Shown here: positions 1 to 8,891 of the stretch, in pieces
Position numbering within the stretch: the first letter of the stretch is position 1
Layout of the letters: the number at the start of each line of letters is the position of its first letter
Assembly: GCF_001536285.1 (NCBI RefSeq)
Contig: NZ_FAOZ01000004.1
Span: forward strand, 248,001 to 312,000
Direction of reading: 5' to 3'
Origin: Parafrankia irregularis
Lineage (GTDB): Bacteria; Actinomycetota; Actinomycetes; Frankiales; Frankiaceae
Length of the DNA stretch: 64,000 nt
Made by a program: the position numbers and the translations under genes
The notes under the pieces: generated by a model
What the model saw: only the letters and a program-made list of their open reading frames with translations
What the model was told of the DNA's origin: nothing
Databases searched by the model: none

Positions 1-16
1 ACGTGGATGTCCACGT
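1..16. repeat. 7-bp inverted repeat at window edge
   Basis: ACGTGGA and TCCACGT flank a 2-base centre. It sits downstream of the convergent end of the diguanylate cyclase gene and could be part of a terminator or an operator for a gene outside the window. The role is unknown. Confidence 0.4.
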
Positions 17-46
17 GCGCCCGCGGAGGTGAAGGCGTCGCCGGGC

Positions 47-104
47 GAGGACGTACCGGCGAGGACGTACCGGCGAGGTCGTACCTGCGGAGGGCGTACC
101 TGAG
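47..104. repeat. imperfect 14-bp tandem repeat
   Basis: The unit GAGGACGTACCGGC occurs twice exactly and then in two degraded copies (GAGGTCGTACCTGC and a GGAGGGCGTACCTGAG-like copy). It lies just past the stop codon of the minus-strand diguanylate cyclase. No gene is seen in the first 124 bases. Confidence 0.6.
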
Positions 105-124
105 GGGATGCGACCGGGACGTAC

Positions 125-1852
125 CTAACCAGGGTGTACCGACCGGGAGCTTCCGTTCTTCTCCTTGCGGCGGCGCTTCGAGTGGTACATCGCGGTGTCA
201 GCCTGGTGCAGGATATGTTCCGCGCTGGTGGGCCGGCCGTCGGCCAGGGCGAGGCCGATGCTGATCTGGATCTGCGCGGTGTGGCCCGAGAGCGCCACCG
301 GTTTGGCCATGGCCGCCTTGATCCGTCGTGCGCACTGCTCGCCGGCGACCCGCGGGCTGGTGTCCGGGTCGGGGCCGGAGTCGGCGAGCAGGACGGCGAA
401 CTCGTCGCCGCCGAGGCGGGCGGCGAGGTCGTCCTGGCGCACGGCGGTGTGCAGCCGGGCCGCCACCGTGCGCAGGAGCTGGTCGCCGGCGTGGTGGCCG
501 TGGGTGTCGTTGACGGCCTTGAAATGGTCGATGTCGCAGAAGAGGACGACCACCGGCCGGCCATGGTCCTGATGGGTGGCGACCGCGTGTTCGAGTTCCC
601 GGGTGAACAGGGCGCGGTTGGCGAGCCCGGTCAGTCCGTCGTGGTCCGCCTGATACTGGAGGCGATGGTGCGCCAGCTTCACGTCGGCGACGAGCCGGCG
701 GTTCTCGGTGACGCTGACGATCTGCCGGAGGCTGACCAGCGCGGCGAGTCCGATCGCCAGGTACAGCGGGAGGTCGCGTAGCGCGCCGTCGCGCACCGCC
801 GTCGCCAGCACGAGGGAGGCGGCGAGGCTGAGCGGCAGGTAGGGCAGATAGGCGTGCAGCCAGGGGCGGATCTCGGGTCGCCGCCGGCGGCGACTGGTCG
901 GCGCTGTGCCACGGCCCCGCAGCGGTGGCTGCGCGGGCGCCCGCTCGGGGGCGATCATGGCGAAGGCGACCAGGAGCGGGCCGGCGGCGGCACCGATCCA
1001 CTGCTGCACGGTTGCCCGCACGTCGACCTCGCCGGGCAGGCTGAGCCGGACCAGCGCCGTCTCGGAGACCGCGGTCGCGATGATGCCGCAGGCGAGCAGG
1101 GCGAGCGCGCGGCCGTTGTGGGGCTGGCGGAACGCGGCCACCAGGATCAGAACGACCAGCATCATCGCCGCGGTGAGGATGAAGGCGACAGCGATGATGA
1201 ACGACGTCCCGGTGACCACCGTGGGGGTGAGGTCCCGCAGCTGGGCGTACCAGGCGATCAGGAGCATGGACAGGACGATCAGGAGACTGTCCAGGGTGAT
1301 GATCGTGTGGGAGTAGCGCGGGGTCCAGCGGGTGGCGTGCTGCGGGGGTGCTCGGGTCGGCCGGCCGTCGGCCACCGGCGCCGCCGGCATGCAGATCAGG
1401 CCGACGGTCGTGAGAACCGGGGCGAGCAGGAACAGGCCTTCGATCGGCGTGAACTGGAGCGTCATCGGATTGCCGGAGGAGTACTGGATCGTCCACTCGA
1501 CGGCGGCGGGAATCGAGGACAGCGGGCCCGCCGCGACGAGCAGCCGCCAGCGCCGGTCCACCCCCCGGGTGCGCACGATTCCGATGATCGCGAGAGACGT
1601 CGTCACCACGCTGCAGGTGAGCACGGTGGCCGCCTGCGCGATCAGACGCGGCTGGCCGGGCAGCGCCAGCTGGCCCGTGGCCGACAGCGCGAGCAACGTC
1701 AGGACCGGCACAAACAGAACATGGAAGGTCCGCTCATTTACCGGCCGGACCTGTGTGGCGACGGCGCTCGCGCCTCCCGCGGCGCCGGCTCTGCGCGAGT
1801 CGTCCATCCGCGGTGTTCGGCCTGATCGTGTCTCGATGCCCCCGTCTTCCAA
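125..1852 (-). CDS. membrane-anchored diguanylate cyclase (GGDEF)
   Basis: Predicted to make cyclic di-GMP from two GTP at the inner face of the membrane. Several hydrophobic helices fill roughly residues 45-395, and a C-terminal GGDEF domain follows. The signature GGDEF is intact near residue 480, and an RQDD sequence five residues before it fits the RxxD inhibitory I-site, so product feedback is likely. The TTG start is chosen because AAGGAGG lies 7 bases upstream. A later in-frame ATG (MDDSRR) is the alternative. The membrane part resembles no named sensor that I recognise, so the input signal is unknown. It is divergent from the EAL protein at 2013, which suggests a synthesis/breakdown pair. 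Confidence 0.9.
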   Translation of the reverse strand: MEDGGIETRSGRTPRMDDSRRAGAAGGASAVATQVRPVNERTFHVLFVPVLTLLALSATGQLALPGQPRLIAQAATVLTCSVVTTSLAIIGIVRTRGVDRRWRLLVAAGPLSSIPAAVEWTIQYSSGNPMTLQFTPIEGLFLLAPVLTTVGLICMPAAPVADGRPTRAPPQHATRWTPRYSHTIITLDSLLIVLSMLLIAWYAQLRDLTPTVVTGTSFIIAVAFILTAAMMLVVLILVAAFRQPHNGRALALLACGIIATAVSETALVRLSLPGEVDVRATVQQWIGAAAGPLLVAFAMIAPERAPAQPPLRGRGTAPTSRRRRRPEIRPWLHAYLPYLPLSLAASLVLATAVRDGALRDLPLYLAIGLAALVSLRQIVSVTENRRLVADVKLAHHRLQYQADHDGLTGLANRALFTRELEHAVATHQDHGRPVVVLFCDIDHFKAVNDTHGHHAGDQLLRTVAARLHTAVRQDDLAARLGGDEFAVLLADSGPDPDTSPRVAGEQCARRIKAAMAKPVALSGHTAQIQISIGLALADGRPTSAEHILHQADTAMYHSKRRRKEKNGSSRSVHPG

Positions 1853-2012
1853 GGGCTTGCCTCCTTCGATACCTGGCCTCCCACGATGCCCGGTCCGGAG
1901 AAAGCGCGCAGGTCTGACGATCGCGCTTCGTGTTCGAATGGCGCCGGTACGGGTTGTCGAAGGGGCGCGGGGTGGCGTGCTCTACCGGGCCGGTGCCGGG
2001 TAGAGGGGGTGT

Positions 2013-5000
2013 GTGGCTTGGCTGTGGACTCACGGCGCGGTTCCTGACAGGGCCGCCGGCGATCGAGCCTTCTTCGTCGGTCCGCCGCTGATCGGGTCGA
2101 TCTTCCTGCTGTTGCTGGCGGTCATGCCCGGCTCCCCGGACTATCTGCAACCCGGCGCCCTGGCGGCGGCCAGCCTCGGGGCGGTCACCGTGGCCGCGAC
2201 GTGCGCCGCGCCGGCGCGGTGGCTCCGGCGGCTGACTCTGGCCTCGTGCGTCGGGATGACCTCCGTGGTGGCGGCCATGCTGGCCATGGCGGGATCCGAC
2301 GAACTGGCCATCACCCTGCTGTTCTGGTTCCCATGGGCGGGTGGCCAGGCCGGGCTCGCGTGGAACCGGCTCGGCGTCGTCATGGCGCAGGCCGTCGTCA
2401 TGACGGCCCTCGTTCTGGGCGTTTTCAGCGTGAACGGGCGTCTCACGGAGTACCCGCTCGCCGCGGTGGGCAGTGTCCTGGGGGTGCTGGCCGCAGGACC
2501 GCTGGCCCATGGGTCCTTCCGGTGGGGGCGCACCCGAACCTTCACCGACTCCCTGACGGCGCTGGCGAGCCGCCCAGGCCTGATCCAGGCGGCTGATCCG
2601 CTCATCGCCGGGAGATCGGCGGCGGGGTGCCAGACCGTGCTGATGGTCGTCGACCTCGACCACTTCAAGGAGATCAACACCGCGTTCGGCTACGAGGCGG
2701 GCGACGACGTCCTGCGGACGTTCGGCCGCTGGCTCCGCCTGGTCAGGCCGCCGCCGCTGCTCACCGCCCGGCTGGGCGGGGACAAGTTCGCACTGCTGCT
2801 GCCCGGTGAGCCGGCTCCGCCCGGGGCGGCCGGAGCCGGCTGGGTGTCGCCCGGGCCGGAGACAGCCGATCCAGCGCTCGCCGACCTCGGTCGGGACGTC
2901 CTGCGGCAACTCGACGGCCGGCTGCGGATCGGCGGTGTGGACGTCGAGGTGGAGGCGACGGCGGGACTCACGTCGGCGCCCGCCTGCGGGAAGCGGGTCA
3001 TCGAGCTGCTGTCGTGCGCGGACGCCGCGCTCGCTGACGCCAGGCGCAGCGGCGAACGGGTCGGGGTGTGGACGACCGGGATGGCCGCGGTGCGGCCCTG
3101 GGAGCTCGCGCTGCACGCCGAGCTGCGTTCCGCGATCGACCAGGGCGAGCTGGAGCTCTACTACCAGCCGATGGCGCAGGCGGCGACCGGGCAGATCGTC
3201 GGGGTCGAGGCGCTGATGCGCTGGCGCCATCCGTCCCGTGGGCTGCTTCCGCCCGGATCGTTCCTGCCGATGGCCGAACGTTCCTCGCTGATCGTCGAGC
3301 TGACCTGGTGGGAGCTCGACGAGGCGTTGCATCAGTGCGCGCGCTGGCGGGCGGAGGGGATACCGGTGGCCGTCTCCGCGAACCTGTCGCCCCGGCTACT
3401 GGTCGTCGACGCGCTCCCGAAGGTGGTCGCCGGGCGGCTGGCTGCCTACGATCTCCCCCCTGACGTGCTCACGCTTGAGATCACCGAGAACGCGCTGGTA
3501 TCCCAGCCGGCCCGGGCCGCCGCGATGCTCAGCGAGCTGCGGGTCTCCGGCGTGAAGCTGTCGATGGACGATTTCGGGACCGGCTACAACTCCATGGAGA
3601 TCCTCAAAGCGCTGACCTTCGACGAGATCAAGATTGACCGAAGCTTCGTCGTGGACGCCCAGGGCAGCCTCCCGGACATGGCGATCGTGCGGTCGGTGGT
3701 CGACCTGGGGCACCGCCTCGGCCTGCGTGTGGTCGGCGAGGGCATCGAGGACGAGTCGAGCGAGCGGATTCTCACCGAGCTCGGCTGTGACGTCCTGCAG
3801 GGCTACGCGGTGTCGGTGCCGTTGCCTGCGCGGGAGCTGACCCCACTGCTCGCCGCCGGCAGTCGTTCGGCTCCGGCCGCGGGGCCTGGGCCGGACAGCC
3901 CAGACCGGCGGGCATGCCCGACTGCGCAGACCTCCCGGAAGGGGCAGACCTCCCGGAACGGGCAGGCCTCCCGGAACGGTCAGGACCCCTGGAACGGGCA
4001 GACCTCCCGGAACGGGCAGGTCTCGCCGAACGGGAAGCCAGCCCGGGCCACCTCGGCAACCAGGACGGATGCCGGTGACGAACACGCGGCGGTCCGAGGC
4101 GTCACACCGAGCCTCCAGGACCGCTGGGCGCTGGGCGGTCTCCCCGCGCCCGTCCCGGCCGATGAGGACTCCCGGCTGGCGGCGCTGCGGCGCTATCACA
4201 TCCTGGACACGCCCGCGGAGCCCGAGTTCGACGAGGTGGTCGTGCTCGCCGCCCAGATCGCGGACTGCGCCAACGCCTATGTCGTGTTCGTCGACGCCGA
4301 CCGGGAGTGGTTCAAATCGAGTCATGGCCGGCAGATCGTCAGCATTCCCGGCCGGTCGGGTGTGGCGGCCCATGCGGTCTGGTCCGGCGAATACCTGGAA
4401 ATCGCCGACGCGGCGCGGGATGTGCGTTTCGCGCACGTGGTCGAATCCGATCCGCCCGCCCCGGTGCGCTTCTTCGCCGCGGCGCCGCTACGGACATCCG
4501 ACGGGCATGTGCTGGGTGCGCTGTGCGTCGCCGACCGGATGCCTCGCCAGCTCGCCCCGGGCCAGCGGCATGCGCTGGGCAACCTCGCCGCCCAGACGAT
4601 GCGGCTGTGCGAGGCACGCCGGGACCGAATGATGAGCGAGCAGGCCGCGAGCGGGCTGGAACGCCTCGACCAGTTCTGGCATCCCGACGACCTGCCCGCC
4701 GCGGCCACCCTGATAGCCGACGTCATCCGTGCCCTCGTCGGCGCGGACGCGGTCGGAGTGATGATGGCGAAGATTCCGGGCGCGACCGTGTTCGAGGCGG
4801 CCGGCTGGTCGGTCGCACCGGGAACCGAGCCGATGACGAAGGTGGGGGCCCGGGCCACGCCCGACGACGAGGCGGCGCTGCGTGCGCTGTCGAAGCTGCG
4901 GGCCCCGCTGTTCGTCCCGGATCCCGCGGGTACCCCGCTTATCCCGAACGAGCGGGTGGATCGGCTGAAGATCGGCTCCGCGATGGTGGTTCCCATGCCG

Positions 5001-5183
5001 GACGAAGGCGGCCTGCTCGGCTTCGTCACCGTCCGGTGGACGCAGCCGATCCGCGCCGTGGAGCCGTCCGTCATGCGGGCGGTGACCATGTTCGCCACCC
5101 CGGCCCGCTGCACCCTCGCGCGGCTGCGGTGGATGGCGTGCCGTCCGGCGCCACAGCGGGACCGCTACGGCAGGGGAGCGTGA
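2013..5183 (+). CDS. GGDEF(degenerate)-EAL-GAF cyclic di-GMP phosphodiesterase
   Basis: A large multidomain signalling protein (1056 aa) with hydrophobic helices at about residues 20-165. The GGDEF domain has the signature changed to GGDKF near residue 254 and no I-site, so cyclase activity is probably lost. The EAL domain from about residue 365 keeps EAL near 399, LEITEN, DDFGTG and IKIDRSF, so cyclic di-GMP hydrolysis is expected. A low-complexity linker (residues about 638-674) follows. One GAF domain starts with the usual ALRRYHILDTP-type motif near 722, and a second GAF-like segment follows. The start is GTG behind GAGGGGG. The degenerate GGDEF may act as a GTP-binding regulatory module. 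GAF domains after the catalytic part are an uncommon order. Confidence 0.88.
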   Translation: MAWLWTHGAVPDRAAGDRAFFVGPPLIGSIFLLLLAVMPGSPDYLQPGALAAASLGAVTVAATCAAPARWLRRLTLASCVGMTSVVAAMLAMAGSDELAITLLFWFPWAGGQAGLAWNRLGVVMAQAVVMTALVLGVFSVNGRLTEYPLAAVGSVLGVLAAGPLAHGSFRWGRTRTFTDSLTALASRPGLIQAADPLIAGRSAAGCQTVLMVVDLDHFKEINTAFGYEAGDDVLRTFGRWLRLVRPPPLLTARLGGDKFALLLPGEPAPPGAAGAGWVSPGPETADPALADLGRDVLRQLDGRLRIGGVDVEVEATAGLTSAPACGKRVIELLSCADAALADARRSGERVGVWTTGMAAVRPWELALHAELRSAIDQGELELYYQPMAQAATGQIVGVEALMRWRHPSRGLLPPGSFLPMAERSSLIVELTWWELDEALHQCARWRAEGIPVAVSANLSPRLLVVDALPKVVAGRLAAYDLPPDVLTLEITENALVSQPARAAAMLSELRVSGVKLSMDDFGTGYNSMEILKALTFDEIKIDRSFVVDAQGSLPDMAIVRSVVDLGHRLGLRVVGEGIEDESSERILTELGCDVLQGYAVSVPLPARELTPLLAAGSRSAPAAGPGPDSPDRRACPTAQTSRKGQTSRNGQASRNGQDPWNGQTSRNGQVSPNGKPARATSATRTDAGDEHAAVRGVTPSLQDRWALGGLPAPVPADEDSRLAALRRYHILDTPAEPEFDEVVVLAAQIADCANAYVVFVDADREWFKSSHGRQIVSIPGRSGVAAHAVWSGEYLEIADAARDVRFAHVVESDPPAPVRFFAAAPLRTSDGHVLGALCVADRMPRQLAPGQRHALGNLAAQTMRLCEARRDRMMSEQAASGLERLDQFWHPDDLPAAATLIADVIRALVGADAVGVMMAKIPGATVFEAAGWSVAPGTEPMTKVGARATPDDEAALRALSKLRAPLFVPDPAGTPLIPNERVDRLKIGSAMVVPMPDEGGLLGFVTVRWTQPIRAVEPSVMRAVTMFATPARCTLARLRWMACRPAPQRDRYGRGA
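3926..4033 (+). repeat. six 18-bp in-frame tandem repeats in the EAL-GAF linker
   Basis: Six copies of an 18-bp unit close to GCAGACCTCCCGGAACGG encode repeated GQTSRN-like hexapeptides between the EAL and GAF domains. The period is a multiple of three, so copy number can change without breaking the frame. Confidence 0.85.
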
Positions 5184-5241
5184 CGCCTGGCCCGAAGTGG
5201 TTTCTGGATTCGCCGTGCGATCGCGTGGGTAGCAGCGTTCG

Positions 5242-6177
5242 GTGACGACCATTCCGCCCGCGGCCGCAGCGGGTCTGCCGGCGGCCGCAACGGGCCCGGT
5301 CGCCTTCGTGCTCGGCGGCGGCGGGATGCTCGGCGCCGCGGAGATCGGCATGCTCCGGGCGCTGCTGGAGGCCGGATGCCGGCCCGATCTGCTCGTCGGG
5401 ACGTCGGTCGGTGCCATCAACGGCGCCGCGGTCGCCGCCGACCCGACGGTCGCCGCGCTCGATCGACTGACCGAGCTGTGGTCGGACCTGGGCAGCTCGG
5501 AAATCTTCGCGGGCGGTCCGGCGAAGCGTCTGGCCACGGTCGTCCAGCATGGCTACCTGCACTCGAACGCCCCGCTGCGGCGGCTGCTGCGCCAGCAGCT
5601 ACCCGCCACGTTCGAGGAGCTGCCGGTGCGCTTCCAATGCGTGGCCGCGAGCATCGAACGGGCGGCGGCGCACTGGTTCGGTGCCGGGCCGCTGGTCGAT
5701 GCCGTACTGGCCTCCTGTGCCGTGCCCGCGCTGCTCCCGCCGGTGCGGATCGATGACGAGCACTACGTCGACGGGGGTCTGATCGACAGCACGCCGGTGG
5801 GCCGGGCGGTGTCGCTCGGCGCGCGCACGGTGTACGTGCTGCACGTCGGCAGGATCGAGCGACCGCTGCGACCAGGCCGTTGGCCGTGGGAGGCTGGGCT
5901 GGTCGCCTTCGAGATCGCCCGGCGCCGCGGCTTCGCCGATGCGATGGCCAACCTGCCGGCGGGGGTGACGGTGCACGTCCTGCCGGTCGGTGACGGGAAC
6001 GGGGCACCGCTGCTCGGACTGCGCTACCGGTCGGCTTCCGGTGTCCGTCGCCGGATCGAGCGGGCCCGGGAGGCCACCGCCGCCTACCTCGAACGGCCCG
6101 CGCCGGTCGGCCGGCCCCAGGCCGCCGCCGAGCCGGCCCGAGGTGAACGCGAAGAGCGCGAGGTGAGCGCGAGGTGA
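5242..6177 (+). CDS. patatin-like phospholipase (RssA/YchK type)
   Basis: Predicted serine lipid acyl hydrolase of 311 aa. The glycine-rich oxyanion loop (GGGGMLG) is near residues 30-36, the nucleophile motif GTSVG near 54-58, and the catalytic Asp sits in DGG near residue 176, giving the Ser-Asp dyad typical of bacterial patatins. The start is GTG, and there is no signal peptide, so the enzyme is probably cytoplasmic or membrane-associated. Its stop overlaps the next gene by GTGA, so it is translationally coupled to an acyltransferase. This suggests removal and re-addition of acyl chains on phospholipids. The natural lipid substrate is not shown by the sequence. Confidence 0.88.
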   Translation: MTTIPPAAAAGLPAAATGPVAFVLGGGGMLGAAEIGMLRALLEAGCRPDLLVGTSVGAINGAAVAADPTVAALDRLTELWSDLGSSEIFAGGPAKRLATVVQHGYLHSNAPLRRLLRQQLPATFEELPVRFQCVAASIERAAAHWFGAGPLVDAVLASCAVPALLPPVRIDDEHYVDGGLIDSTPVGRAVSLGARTVYVLHVGRIERPLRPGRWPWEAGLVAFEIARRRGFADAMANLPAGVTVHVLPVGDGNGAPLLGLRYRSASGVRRRIERAREATAAYLERPAPVGRPQAAAEPARGEREEREVSAR

Positions 6178-7214
6178 GGGTGCCGCCGCGCGCTGTGCGC
6201 CGCCTTCTCATCGACCCCCTGTTCGTTCTGTTCGCCGTCGTGGGAGCAATGCTCGGCGCCGCCGTCGCGGTGCTGGGCCTGGCCAGCGCTCCGCTGGACC
6301 GGCGGCTGCGGCTGAGTCGGGCCGCCGCGCTCGCCGCGGTCTACCTGGTCGCCGAGACGGTCGTGATCATCATCGGATTCGGGTTATGGCTGGTTCGTCC
6401 GCTGCTGCGCGCGCGGTGGGAGCAGGCCAATCTCGCGTTGCTGCGTGCGACGCTGGCGCTTCTCATGGCGGCCGCGGGCCGGCTGACGCGGTTCCGGCTG
6501 GCGGTGCAGGAGCCGCCCGCGGGGTCGTTCGACTGCGCCGGTCGACCCGTGCTGGTCGCCAGCAGGCATGCCGGCGCCGGCGACTCGTTCGCGCTCATCG
6601 ATCTGGTCGCCAACCGTTACCGGCGCACGCCGCGGGTCGTCCTGCTCGCCACGCTCCAGCTCGATCCGGGGATAGACATCCTGCTCGGCCGGCTCGGTGC
6701 CTGTTTCCTGCGGGCCGGGGCCGATGGCGCCGACGCCACCGCGGTGGCCCGGATCAACACCCTGGCGGGCGGGCTGACCGCCGGTGATGCCCTGGTGATC
6801 TTCCCTGAGGGGGCGAACTTCACCGTCCGGCGTCGCCGCCGCGTGATCGCGGGCCTGCGCCGGCGCGGGCAGAACGTGCGGGCGGAGGTGGCGGAGAACC
6901 TCACCCATGTGCTCCCGCCGCGCTCGGCCGGAGTGCTCGCCGCGCTGGACCCGGGCACCGTTGCCGGGACGGTGGTGGTCGCCCACACCGGCCTGGACGG
7001 TCTGGTCAGCCCGGGGCTTCTCTGGCGGGCCCTGCCCCTGGCGACACCCATGACGATGCGCTGGTGGTGGTTCCCGGCCGGCAGGCTGCCGACCGCCCGT
7101 GCGGAACGGACGGACTGGCTCACCCTGCAGTGGGCTGTGGTGGACGCCTGGATCGACGCCCACCGGCCCGCCTGCCCATCCGTCCCGCACCACCCGCAGC
7201 AGTCCCCGGTCTGA
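6174..7214 (+). CDS. 1-acylglycerol-3-phosphate acyltransferase-like protein (PlsC family)
   Basis: Membrane acyltransferase-like protein of 346 aa. Two hydrophobic segments lie in the first 85 residues. The HX4D catalytic motif (HAGAGD) falls near residue 127, and the acceptor-binding block FPEGANFT lies near residue 206. It differs from classical PlsC in having the second motif as EGAN rather than EGTR, so the substrate may differ. It overlaps the patatin gene by four bases. The stop codon lies inside the first unit of a 16-bp tandem repeat. Confidence 0.78.
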   Translation: MRVPPRAVRRLLIDPLFVLFAVVGAMLGAAVAVLGLASAPLDRRLRLSRAAALAAVYLVAETVVIIIGFGLWLVRPLLRARWEQANLALLRATLALLMAAAGRLTRFRLAVQEPPAGSFDCAGRPVLVASRHAGAGDSFALIDLVANRYRRTPRVVLLATLQLDPGIDILLGRLGACFLRAGADGADATAVARINTLAGGLTAGDALVIFPEGANFTVRRRRRVIAGLRRRGQNVRAEVAENLTHVLPPRSAGVLAALDPGTVAGTVVVAHTGLDGLVSPGLLWRALPLATPMTMRWWWFPAGRLPTARAERTDWLTLQWAVVDAWIDAHRPACPSVPHHPQQSPV

Positions 7215-7258
7215 CGCTGCCCTGGTCTGACGCTGCCCTGGCCTGACGTTGCCCCGGC
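7211..7258. repeat. three 16-bp tandem repeats over the acyltransferase stop
   Basis: Unit CTGACGCTGCCCTGGT, three copies, the third diverged. The TGA stop of the acyltransferase is in the first copy. The period is not a multiple of three, consistent with its largely non-coding position. Confidence 0.75.
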
Positions 7259-7336
7259 TGGTGTCCGCCGCGCCGCACAGCGCCAGCAAATCACATTAAT
7301 AGCGGCAAAAGGTGCGCAGTGTAGCTTGGTAATCGA

Positions 7337-7386
7337 CAAGAAGTGAGGATTTTGGTTGTCCAGTCGACCAAAATCCTCACTTCTTG
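7337..7386. repeat. dispersed hairpin element, copy 1
   Basis: Perfect 20-bp arms (CAAGAAGTGAGGATTTTGGT and its complement) around a 10-base loop. It lies in the 336-bp gap between the acyltransferase and the LacI gene, which are convergent. It belongs to the family also seen at 22622, 30425, 39710, 48929 and 49016. It could double as a terminator. Apart from this hairpin, the tandem repeat at 7211 and the half copy at 7511, nothing else is seen in the gap. Confidence 0.9.
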
Positions 7387-7510
7387 CTCTGCGTCAGCGG
7401 AAGCTCCGCTGGCGCGGAAGCTCCGGCAGCGGAGGCCCAAAGCTTGACCTGTGGCCTCGTATCGGTGTCGCTGCTGGGCAGGATCGAGGTTCGAGCTATG
7501 GCTTCGGGCC

Positions 7511-7538
7511 GCTGCTGCTGTCGAGCAAGATCTGACGA
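7511..7538 (+). repeat. half copy of the dispersed hairpin element
   Basis: CTGCTGCTGTCGAGCAAGAT followed by CTGACGAC matches the outer flank and first arm base-pairs of the element. It resembles in particular the complement of the copy ending at 48976, which shares GCAAGATCTGACGA. The second arm is missing. Confidence 0.55.
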
Positions 7539-7550
7539 CTGATCGACTGA

Positions 7551-8672
7551 TCACATAACGGCGGCGGGTGTGTTCGTGCCGATGTGTGACCGCGCCGGAT
7601 AACCGAGTGTCGACGCGCGGGCGACCAGTTCCGGGGTGAACTGCACCTGCTGGTGCTGATGCCGAGGGTTGTTCGCCTCGTCGAGCAGCAGCTCGGCGGC
7701 GGTGGAGCCGAGCAGCCGGCGCGGCTGGCGTACCGAGGTCAGCGGAACCGTCGCCGCGGCGGCGAAGTCGATGTCGTCGTACCCGACGATGGCGCAGTCG
7801 TCGGGCACCGCGATGCCGAGCCGGACGCACATCTGGAGCAGGCCGAGCGCGACGAGGTCGTTCGCGCAGAAGGCGGCGGTGGGCCGGCGCTGCGCCGGCA
7901 GCCCGGCCAGCCGTTCGGCCGCGCCGCGGCCTTCGGCGACGGTGAGCGCGCTGGTGGACAGGTCGATCAGGCGGTCGGGCGGCAGGCCCGCGTTCTCCAG
8001 CGCGCGCAGTGCGCCGGCGCGGCGTTGGCGCACCTGGCTGAGCGTGCCCGGTCCGCCGACGAAGGCGATCCGCTCGTGGCCGTGCTCGATCAGATGGGCC
8101 ACGGCGAGCTCGCCGCCGAGGACGTCGTCCACGAAGACCGAACAGCCGTGGAAGGCCCCGGCGGTGCGGTCCACGAGGACCACCGGGGTGCCCTGCTCCT
8201 GGAGGCGGCTCAGCCGTTCGTCGGCCGCGTTCACCGGAGTGATCAGGATGCCGTGCACGCGGTGCTGCTGCAGATGATCGAGGTGGCGCGCCTCGCGGCC
8301 GGCCTCCTCGCCGCTGTTGCAGAGGAAGACCACCAGGTCGGCCGCCGCGGCGACCTCCTCGATGCCGGTGGCGACGTCGGTGAAGAACGGGTTCGCCGCG
8401 TCGAGCATCACGTAGGCCAGGCTGCGGCTGTGGCCGGCGCGCAGCTGCCGGGCGGACTCGTTGCGGACGAAGCCGAGGTCGGCCATGGCCTGCTCGACCT
8501 TCTGCCGCGTTCGCGGGCTGACCAGCTGCGGCCGGTTCAGGACGTTGGAGACGGTGTCGAGCGAGACCTCCGCGGCCGCCGCGACGTCCTTGACGCCGGG
8601 GGGCCCGCCGGGCGGCCGGGCGCGCCGGGGCCGCCGGGTCAACCGGCGTCGGCTCTTCGTCCGCCACGACAT
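7551..8672 (-). CDS. rhaR: LacI-family regulator of the rhamnose operon
   Basis: N-terminal LacI helix-turn-helix (VKDVAAAAEVSLDTVSNVLN), then a periplasmic-binding-protein-like sensor domain ending in an LGYPARS-like tail. It is divergent from the rhamnose genes and probably represses them until a rhamnose-derived effector binds. The uninterrupted frame begins at ATG 8672, but AAGGAGG abuts that codon directly. GTG at 8667 has proper 5-base spacing and opens a normal-looking N-terminus (MADEEPTPVDPAAP) in another frame. That frame joins the helix-turn-helix if the six-G run at 8598-8603 had five. The true N-terminus is therefore uncertain, by either a sequence error or a real mutation. The symbol is by context only. 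Confidence 0.85.
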   Translation of the reverse strand: MSWRTKSRRRLTRRPRRARPPGGPPGVKDVAAAAEVSLDTVSNVLNRPQLVSPRTRQKVEQAMADLGFVRNESARQLRAGHSRSLAYVMLDAANPFFTDVATGIEEVAAAADLVVFLCNSGEEAGREARHLDHLQQHRVHGILITPVNAADERLSRLQEQGTPVVLVDRTAGAFHGCSVFVDDVLGGELAVAHLIEHGHERIAFVGGPGTLSQVRQRRAGALRALENAGLPPDRLIDLSTSALTVAEGRGAAERLAGLPAQRRPTAAFCANDLVALGLLQMCVRLGIAVPDDCAIVGYDDIDFAAAATVPLTSVRQPRRLLGSTAAELLLDEANNPRHQHQQVQFTPELVARASTLGYPARSHIGTNTPAAVM

Positions 8673-8677
8673 CCTCC

Positions 8678-8691
8678 TTGAAACGTGCAAA
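8678..8691. promoter_or_regulatory. candidate LacI-type operator near the regulator start
   Basis: TTGAAACGTGCAAA shares the left half TGAAACGT with the perfect palindrome at 15654. It overlaps the regulator's 5' leader, so autoregulation is plausible. Confidence 0.45.
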
Positions 8692-8821
8692 ACATACCAG
8701 TCGGTGTGAACCGTCCCAAGTCCATCGCTCCGCCGTCGGGGGTCGGACGATGCCACGGAAGGTAAACGACAGATGGCTATAAGCACCACAAAGCTACCAG
8801 CTAACCGACCTTGTATGACGC

Positions 8822-8851
8822 TTGACACAGATCTAGCACTACAGCTAGCTT
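8822..8851 (+). promoter_or_regulatory. candidate promoter of the rhamnose operon
   Basis: A consensus -35 TTGACA (8822-8827) and a -10-like TAGCTT (8846-8851) are separated by 18 bases, about 40 bases before the transporter ATG. The operator at 8864 lies just downstream, in a position that would block transcription. Confidence 0.55.
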
Positions 8852-8863
8852 GCAGCAACCGCT

Positions 8864-8878
8864 TTGAAACCTTTCACT
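8864..8878. promoter_or_regulatory. candidate LacI-type operator before the rhamnose operon
   Basis: TTGAAACCTTTCAC is a near palindrome of the TGAAA..TTTCA type, matching the site at 15654. It lies between the promoter and the GGGGGAAAG ribosome site of the transporter ATPase gene. Confidence 0.6.
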
Positions 8879-8891
8879 AACCGGGGGAAAG

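Noticed and set aside
854-1825. Long plus-strand frame over the diguanylate cyclase
   Set aside because: It is the antisense shadow of a gene with clear domains. Its Arg/Gly/Asp-rich, motif-free product is typical of high-GC reverse frames.
7337-7386. Hairpins read as plain intrinsic terminators
   Set aside because: No U-tract follows, the outer flanks are conserved beyond the stem, and copies occur upstream of genes as well as between convergent ones. Termination may be a side effect.
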